From NCBI GenBank assembly GCA_037440925.1, contig JBBITF010000088.1, positions 1-9,545 of the forward strand: a stretch of 9,545 nt of DNA, read 5' to 3'. Below, one piece after another: positions 5,504 to 9,545 of this stretch (positions are counted from its first letter, which is position 1; every line of letters starts with the position of its first letter). The stretch is from JAABUE01 sp037440925. Its GTDB lineage: Bacteria; Chloroflexota; Anaerolineae; Anaerolineales; Villigracilaceae. Below the pieces are notes generated by a model, which was given only the letters and a program-made list of their open reading frames with translations, was not told where the DNA came from and did not search any database. The position numbers were made by a program, and so were the translations under genes.

Positions 5504-5609
5504 ATTGCCTGTTGACGGCCTGAATTGCCTGTTGCTGGCCTGGATTTGGCAATCCAGGCCGAACCAGGCAAAATTGCGTTGTAAGCCGTTGGATTTGGCA
5601 ATCCAACGG
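5504..5609. repeat. Tandem repeat plus twin hairpins with identical loop
   Basis: A 19-base unit beginning ATTGCCTGTTG is repeated at 5504 and 5524 (17 of 19 identical). Next comes the hairpin GGCCTGGATT-TGGC-AATCCAGGCC (5537-5560), clasped by TTGCCTG/CAGGCAA (5525-5531 with 5565-5571). A second hairpin CCGTTGGATT-TGGC-AATCCAACGG lies at 5586-5609. The two hairpins share the core GGATTTGGCAATCC but have different, still perfectly paired outer stems. Confidence 0.7.
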
Positions 5610-5679
5610 AGCAATAGAAAAACCATTAACCGCCGCCTCGCTTGCAGTAACCCCTATGCGTAAATATGACATTTGACAC

Positions 5680-5708
5680 TTGCATTTCGATTCCCACTTT
5701 TGTATAAT
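5680..5708 (+). promoter_or_regulatory. Sigma-70-type promoter of the Lrp-carbamoyltransferase-deiminase operon
   Basis: A consensus TATAAT (5703-5708) stands 17 bases after TTGCAT (5680-5685), a partial -35 element. Transcription would start near 5715, giving a leader of about 36 bases before the Lrp gene. The -10 is embedded in the palindrome TTGTAT-A-ATACAA (5700-5712). Confidence 0.65.
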
Positions 5709-5720
5709 ACAAGTGCAGAA

Positions 5721-5742
5721 TTCGGTATTATATAATTCCGAA
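5721..5742. promoter_or_regulatory. 22-bp palindromic operator, probably for the Lrp/AsnC protein
   Basis: The arms TTCGG and CCGAA flank the perfectly self-complementary core ATTATATAAT. The T on each side of the core is the only mismatched pair. It lies just downstream of the predicted start of transcription and ends 8 bases before the first ATG. Bound protein there would block the operon. Lrp/AsnC regulators commonly autoregulate through AT-rich palindromes of this kind; the pairing with this protein is inferred from adjacency. Confidence 0.6.
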
Positions 5743-5750
5743 ACGGAACA

Positions 5751-6248
5751 ATGAATATGCCCCCCCGCAAAATAGACTTCGATGAACTCGACTATCAAAT
5801 CATCCAGGCGCTGCACCGCGACGCCCGTGTCTCCGCCTCGGATATTGCCCGTCAGACGGGCGCCAACGAACGCACCATCCGCAAGCGCATTGAGCGCCTG
5901 GTAGCAGTTGGTGCGGTTCGCTTAACGGCTATTCTGGAGCCGGGCGCCTTTGGCTACCACACCACCGCCGACATCTTCCTCGCCACCGATCCCAATCTGG
6001 AAGCGGAGATCATCGAGCGGCTGAAATCCATGCCCGAAATCACTTACATTGCCCTGGGGCAGCAATCCACCGAAATTTCCATCGAAGCGCGTTTCAAGGA
6101 CAATGAAGCCCTGCGCGACTTCCTCGGCCGCACCCTGCCCGCCCTCCCTGGCGTCAGCGTCACCCGTTATGCCATCGTGCCGCGCATCCTGCGCAACATT
6201 GACGAGTGGCTGCCGCCGAAAGAAGAACTTTTGAAACAGGAGAGATAA
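5751..6248 (+). CDS. Lrp/AsnC-family transcriptional regulator
   Basis: A 165-residue feast/famine-type regulator. Residues 10-60 form the N-terminal helix-turn-helix: FDELDYQIIQALHRDARVSASDIARQTG, then recognition helix ERTIRKRIERLVAVGAV. A beta-strand hinge leads to the RAM ligand-sensing domain (about 70-148), which forms dimers or octamers and usually binds an amino acid. Two in-frame ATGs are possible. The one at 5751 has GGA only 3 bases upstream; the one at 5757 has better spacing (9 bases) and would give 163 residues. The gene starts the operon and ends 3 bases before the carbamoyltransferase gene, so it very probably controls that gene and aguA as well as itself. The effector is unknown; an arginine-, agmatine- or polyamine-related signal would fit the context but is inference. 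Confidence 0.9.
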   Translation: MNMPPRKIDFDELDYQIIQALHRDARVSASDIARQTGANERTIRKRIERLVAVGAVRLTAILEPGAFGYHTTADIFLATDPNLEAEIIERLKSMPEITYIALGQQSTEISIEARFKDNEALRDFLGRTLPALPGVSVTRYAIVPRILRNIDEWLPPKEELLKQER

Positions 6249-6251
6249 CCC

Positions 6252-7259
6252 ATGCGACCCCGTCACTTCATTGACACCCAAGATTTCACCAAGCAAGAAC
6301 TGCTCGACATGATCGAACTGACGCGCCTCATCAAGGCTGCCGATAAGCAGGGCTGCACGCCCAAGTTGTTGGAGGGCGCTTCGCTGGCAATGATTTTCGA
6401 GGAACCCTCCACCCGCACGCGCGTCTCGTTCGAGGTCGCCATGACCGAACTGGGCGGCCACGCCCTCTATCTCAAGCCGGGTGAGATTCATCTTGGCGTG
6501 CGCGAGTCGATGTACGACACGGCCAAAGTCCTCTCGCGCATGTGCGATGCCATCTTCTGCCGCGCTCTCAAACACCAAACCGTCACCGAACTGGCTAAAT
6601 ACGCCGACGTGCCGGTCATCAACGGCCTGACCGACTACAATCACCCCGCCCAGGTCGTCTGCGACGTGACTACGATGATCGAACACATGCCCGCCGGCAA
6701 GAAACTCGAAGACCTGAATGTCACCTTCATCGGCGATGCCACTAATGTCTTCTCTTCGCTGATGCTCATTTGCACCCGCCTGGGCATCAACTTCACCCAT
6801 GCCGCGCCGAAGAAGTACCAGGCTCCGGTCGAATGGATTGCCTGGGCGGAGGCCAACTGCCGGGAATCGGGCAGCCGGCTCACGGTCACAGAAGACCCGG
6901 TAGAGGCTGTGCGCGAGGCTGATTTCATCTACACCGACCTGTGGTGGTGGGTCGGCCAGGAAGACCAGATTCCCGAGCGCCGCGCCGCCTTCATGCCCAA
7001 ATACCAGGTCAACCTTGACCTGTTCAACAAAGCCCCCTCTCATTGCAAGTTCATGCACTGCCTGCCGGCCTCGCGCGGCGTGGAAGCCACCGACGAGGTG
7101 ATGGACCATCCCCGCTCGATTATCTTCGACCAGTCCGAAAACCGCCTGCATACCGAAAAAGGCCTGCTGGTTTACTTCCTTTATCCCCGCTTGCAGCGCC
7201 CTTCGGAAGAACTCAAGGCCTATCACAAAGGCCGGATTGAAGCGTTTTTGAACCGGTAA
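6252..7259 (+). CDS. ptcA: Carbamoyltransferase, putrescine carbamoyltransferase-like (ornithine carbamoyltransferase family)
   Basis: A 335-residue cytoplasmic transcarbamylase. The carbamoyl-phosphate site is intact: STRTR (53-57), R104 in CRALKHQ, HPAQ (131-134, usually HPTQ or HPCQ) and HCLPA (269-273). The substrate side does not look like ornithine carbamoyltransferase. The SMG loop is absent, and the segment reads YTDLWWWVGQED (227-238), then PKYQVN (249-254). Together with the early GEIHLG and the extended C-terminal helix (about 315-335), this resembles putrescine carbamoyltransferase. That enzyme converts N-carbamoylputrescine and phosphate to putrescine and carbamoyl phosphate. Immediate linkage to agmatine deiminase, which makes N-carbamoylputrescine, supports this. 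An automatic annotation might call it argF. AGGAG upstream, inside the end of the Lrp gene, supports the start. Family certain, substrate probable. Confidence 0.82.
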   Translation: MRPRHFIDTQDFTKQELLDMIELTRLIKAADKQGCTPKLLEGASLAMIFEEPSTRTRVSFEVAMTELGGHALYLKPGEIHLGVRESMYDTAKVLSRMCDAIFCRALKHQTVTELAKYADVPVINGLTDYNHPAQVVCDVTTMIEHMPAGKKLEDLNVTFIGDATNVFSSLMLICTRLGINFTHAAPKKYQAPVEWIAWAEANCRESGSRLTVTEDPVEAVREADFIYTDLWWWVGQEDQIPERRAAFMPKYQVNLDLFNKAPSHCKFMHCLPASRGVEATDEVMDHPRSIIFDQSENRLHTEKGLLVYFLYPRLQRPSEELKAYHKGRIEAFLNR

Positions 7260-7285
7260 GACGGTATTCTGTCTTTGGGGAAAAC

Positions 7286-8380
7286 ATGTCCCAAACCCTC
7301 AACTCCACCCCCCGCGCCGACGGCTTTTTCATGCCTGCCGAATTTTCCCGCCATGCCGGCACGTGGATGCTCTGGCCGCAGCGGCCCGATAACTGGCGGC
7401 TGGGCGCCAAACCGGCCCAAAAAGCCTTCGCCGCCGTCGCCAGCGCCATTGCGCGGTTTGAACCCGTCACGGTTGGCGTCAATCACAACCAATACCAAAA
7501 CGCTCGCCAAATGCTGCCGCCCGAAGTGCGCGTGGTCGAAATTTCCAATAACGACTCCTGGATGCGCGACTGCGGCCCGACCTTTGTCATCAATGGCAAG
7601 GGCGAAGTGCGCGGCATTGATTGGAAATTCAACGCCTGGGGCGGCCTATATAACGGCCTGTATTTCCCCTGGGACCTGGACGATGCCGTCCCGCAAAAGG
7701 TGCTGGAAATTGAGCGACTCGACCGCTACCAGGCCCCGCTCGTTCTCGAGGGCGGCTCGATTCACGTGGACGGCGAAGGCACATGTATTACCACTGCCGA
7801 ATGTCTGCTCAGCCCTGGTCGCAACCCGGACCTGAACCAGGAGCAGATTGAAGCCCTGCTGAAGGAATACCTGAACGTGGAAAAAGTGCTGTGGATTCCG
7901 CGCGGAGTCTACAACGATGAGACGACCGGCCACGTGGACAACCTGGCCTGCTTCCTGCGTCCGGGCGAAATTGCCCTCACCTGGACGGACGACAAAAGCG
8001 ACCCGCAATATGAGCGGTCCGCCGAAGCGCTCGACTACCTCCTCTCCCAGACCGATGCGAGAGGGCGGCGGCTCACCGTCCACAAGATTCACCAGCCCAA
8101 TCCCATCCTCATCACTCCCGAAGAGGCCGAAGGCGTGGACGCTGTGGAAGGCACCCTGCCGCGCCAGGCCGGCGACCGGCTGGCAGCCTCGTACATCAAC
8201 TTCTGCTTCTGCAACGGCGGGGCGATTGTCCCGACCTTCGATGACCCGCACGATGCCGAGGCCCTGGCCACCCTGCAGCGTCTCTTGCCCGACCGCAAGG
8301 TGGTGGGCGTGCCGGCCCGCGAGATTTTGCTCGGCGGCGGCAACATTCACTGCATCACGCAGCAACAACCTGCAGCGTGA
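7286..8380 (+). CDS. aguA: Agmatine deiminase
   Basis: A 364-residue enzyme of the guanidino-group-modifying (peptidyl-arginine-deiminase-like) superfamily. It hydrolyses agmatine to N-carbamoylputrescine and ammonia. The signature blocks are present in order: MPAEFSRHAGTWMLWP (16-31), NDSWMRDCGPTF (89-100, D95), WKFNAWGG (113-120), LEGGSIHVDGEGT (154-166, E155), TTGHVDN (213-219, H216 and D218) and GGGNIHCITQQQP (350-362). C356 is the expected catalytic nucleophile. Length is normal for AguA. It starts 26 bases after the carbamoyltransferase stop, with GGGG as a modest ribosome-binding site. The same enzyme can feed either carbamoylputrescine amidase (biosynthesis) or putrescine carbamoyltransferase (catabolism); the neighbour here favours the latter. 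No terminator is visible before the convergent DegV gene. Confidence 0.95.
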   Translation: MSQTLNSTPRADGFFMPAEFSRHAGTWMLWPQRPDNWRLGAKPAQKAFAAVASAIARFEPVTVGVNHNQYQNARQMLPPEVRVVEISNNDSWMRDCGPTFVINGKGEVRGIDWKFNAWGGLYNGLYFPWDLDDAVPQKVLEIERLDRYQAPLVLEGGSIHVDGEGTCITTAECLLSPGRNPDLNQEQIEALLKEYLNVEKVLWIPRGVYNDETTGHVDNLACFLRPGEIALTWTDDKSDPQYERSAEALDYLLSQTDARGRRLTVHKIHQPNPILITPEEAEGVDAVEGTLPRQAGDRLAASYINFCFCNGGAIVPTFDDPHDAEALATLQRLLPDRKVVGVPAREILLGGGNIHCITQQQPAA

Positions 8381-8391
8381 AAGCAGAACGG

Positions 8392-9261
8392 TCAACTTTC
8401 AAGAGGGTAAAAACACAATCCCGCCGTGCCTGGCCCGGTATGAACAGCCAAAGCGGGTGAAAGTTCAGCAAAGAGACTCTCGACTACCTCTACCCGGCTT
8501 TCGACTAATTTTTTGATTTTCTCCACCTCTTCCAGCGCCCCAGCATGGACATAGGCTATTTTGGCCTTGCCTTTTCCAACTGCATCGGCAACTAAATTGG
8601 ACATCATGGTGTAAGCCTGCATTCGGCTGCGCGCTTGCCCCAGCGCCACAATCACGCCATCCTTCATACCAATCAATGGTTTGATATTGAGCAGGGTACC
8701 CACCAGCCGCTTTGCCATACCAATGCGCCCTCCCATATAGAGATATTTCAATGTGTCAGCGGTTTGAATCATTTGGGTAATAGGGATCATCTTTTTGACA
8801 GTCATAAGTACATCGTCCAGCGAAAGACCGGAAAGGGCAGCGCGAGCGGCTTCGATGGCCATCCATCCCTGGCACAAGGAGACATTGCGCGTGTCCACGA
8901 CCTCGATGCGCACCCCCGCATCCTTCTCTTGTTCTTGCACCATAGATTGAGCCACCGTCGCGGCTTGATATGCGCCGCTGCCCTTAGAAGTCATGTGAAT
9001 GCTGATAATCTGGCGGATACCCTGGGAGATTAATGAACGGTATAACTCAAGGTAGTCGCCCGGACCCGGGCTGGCAGTAGTGGGCAAGACCGAGGCTGAT
9101 GGCAGCCAACGCAAAAACTCATCCCTCTGAACGGTGACCAGGTCGCGCAGAACTTCCTTACCGCGATGGATGTAATAAGCAACGACATGAATATTCAATT
9201 CCTTGAGCAAGGTTTCTGGGATACTGGCGGTGCTGTCAGTGACAACGGCTACATTTGGCAT
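8392..9261 (-). CDS. DegV-family (fatty-acid-binding) protein
   Basis: A 289-residue cytoplasmic protein of the DegV/FakB fold, which binds a fatty acid; characterised FakB members present it to the kinase FakA. Features are VAVVTDSTASIP at the N-terminus, TTASPGPGDYLELY, ISIHMTSKGSGAYQAA, VVDTRNVSLCQGW, the long motif around LKYLYMGGRIGMAKRL and IKPLIG, and the C-terminal ELSPALAVHTGPG. The ATG at 9259-9261 is chosen because TAGGAG precedes it at good spacing and the protein then begins at the conserved MPNVAVVTDS. A frame extension to 9315 adds 18 residues with no ribosome-binding site and no family similarity. The gene converges on aguA with an 11-base gap. No partner kinase is in the window, so the lipid role is family-based only. 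Confidence 0.92.
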   Translation of the reverse strand: MPNVAVVTDSTASIPETLLKELNIHVVAYYIHRGKEVLRDLVTVQRDEFLRWLPSASVLPTTASPGPGDYLELYRSLISQGIRQIISIHMTSKGSGAYQAATVAQSMVQEQEKDAGVRIEVVDTRNVSLCQGWMAIEAARAALSGLSLDDVLMTVKKMIPITQMIQTADTLKYLYMGGRIGMAKRLVGTLLNIKPLIGMKDGVIVALGQARSRMQAYTMMSNLVADAVGKGKAKIAYVHAGALEEVEKIKKLVESRVEVVESLFAELSPALAVHTGPGTAGLCFYPLES

Positions 9262-9426
9262 AGCGGCTCCTATCGAAATGCAATTTACTGCTTTCCATTT
9301 TACCTCTTTTAGCATTGTTCGCAGAATCTATCGCAACTTTGCACCGATATTCGTGGCACAAGCGGCACAGGTAGGCCGGTATATACGCGCGCACTCTTGA
9401 TCAGCAATGCCCATTGAAAACGAGGC

Positions 9427-9508
9427 TTGACTCCACTGCAAAAAGAAAAAAGCTCAACGCAAAGACGCTACGGCTCAAAGAAAATGAAATTTGACTCCAC
9501 TGCAAAAA
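9427..9508 (-). repeat. Dispersed repeat, copies B with two TTGACTCCACTGC boxes
   Basis: TTGACTCCACTGCAAAAA occurs identically at 9427-9444 and 9491-9508. Between them lie the 8-base units CGCAAAGA, CGCTACGG and CTCAAAGA (9458-9481) and a piece matching the inverted copy at 5276-5322. The complement of the same box (differing by one base in its core) lies at 738-754. The remainder of 9262-9545 shows no gene. Confidence 0.65.
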
Positions 9509-9545
9509 CGAGAGAACAAATTTTATCCGAATACCTTCCTCAAAA

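Noticed and set aside
5278..5816. Small frames on both strands in the repeat region (81, 63 and 104 codons)
   Set aside because: They run across hairpins and dispersed repeats, have no ribosome-binding sites, and the last overlaps the promoter and start of the Lrp gene.
5922..7226. 434-codon open frame on the minus strand
   Set aside because: It lies antisense to the Lrp and carbamoyltransferase genes, both of which have full family motifs. Its translation is low-complexity (Gly, Val, Asp, His rich) with no recognisable domain, as expected for an antisense shadow of a GC-rich gene.
7646..8395. 249-codon frame on the minus strand and 199-codon frame on the plus strand within aguA
   Set aside because: Both overlap the agmatine deiminase gene, whose catalytic motifs are complete in its own frame; the alternative translations are low complexity.

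Overview
The window looks like a chromosomal segment of an uncultured or environmental anaerobic bacterium, most likely Chloroflexota (Anaerolineae-like). This is inferred from three things: moderately GC-rich genes, a four-subunit ferredoxin-dependent 2-oxoacid oxidoreductase, and long intergenic gaps filled with short hairpin repeats of the kind common in that phylum. No marker gene fixes the taxonomy. Eight to nine protein genes of ordinary families are present. There is no rRNA, tRNA, CRISPR array or recognisable transposase.

Layout, left to right. (1) Positions 45-374, minus strand: a small ArsR-type winged-helix regulator with palindromes upstream. (2) Positions 375-827: a repeat-filled gap with a head-to-head CCCTCACCC repeat pair and a strong 16-bp hairpin just past the end of the next operon. 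(3) Positions 828-3628, minus strand: an operon in the order ferredoxin delta, alpha, beta, gamma, encoding a VorB-type 2-oxoacid:ferredoxin oxidoreductase. Delta/alpha and alpha/beta are separated by about 10 bases with ribosome-binding sites overlapping or adjoining upstream stops. Beta and gamma are instead split by an 85-base spacer holding a heptamer repeat array. (4) Positions 3927-4913, plus strand: a DUF4349 lipoprotein with a C-terminal transmembrane helix. (5) Positions 4914-5679: a noncoding stretch crowded with inverted repeats: a long hairpin, a nested inverted repeat, a possible three-way junction and twin hairpins with the same loop. (6) Positions 5680-8380, plus strand: a good promoter with a palindromic operator, then an Lrp/AsnC regulator, a putrescine-carbamoyltransferase-like enzyme and agmatine deiminase (AguA), tightly linked. 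(7) Positions 8392-9261, minus strand: a DegV-family lipid-binding protein, convergent with aguA. (8) Positions 9262-9545: a gap carrying two copies of a short dispersed repeat that also occurs, inverted, near 738 and 5276.

How the genes work together. The oxidoreductase would oxidatively decarboxylate a (probably branched-chain) 2-oxoacid to its acyl-CoA and reduce ferredoxin, as in anaerobic amino-acid fermentation. The regulator-carbamoyltransferase-deiminase cluster fits the agmatine deiminase route: agmatine to N-carbamoylputrescine plus ammonia, then to putrescine plus carbamoyl phosphate. An amino-acid-sensing Lrp/AsnC protein probably controls it. No carbamate kinase or agmatine/putrescine antiporter lies in the window, so the energy-yielding last step would have to be encoded elsewhere.

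The most distinctive features are the Lrp-controlled agmatine cluster and the structured noncoding DNA at 4914-5679. I see no gene set that clearly forms a wholly new system.
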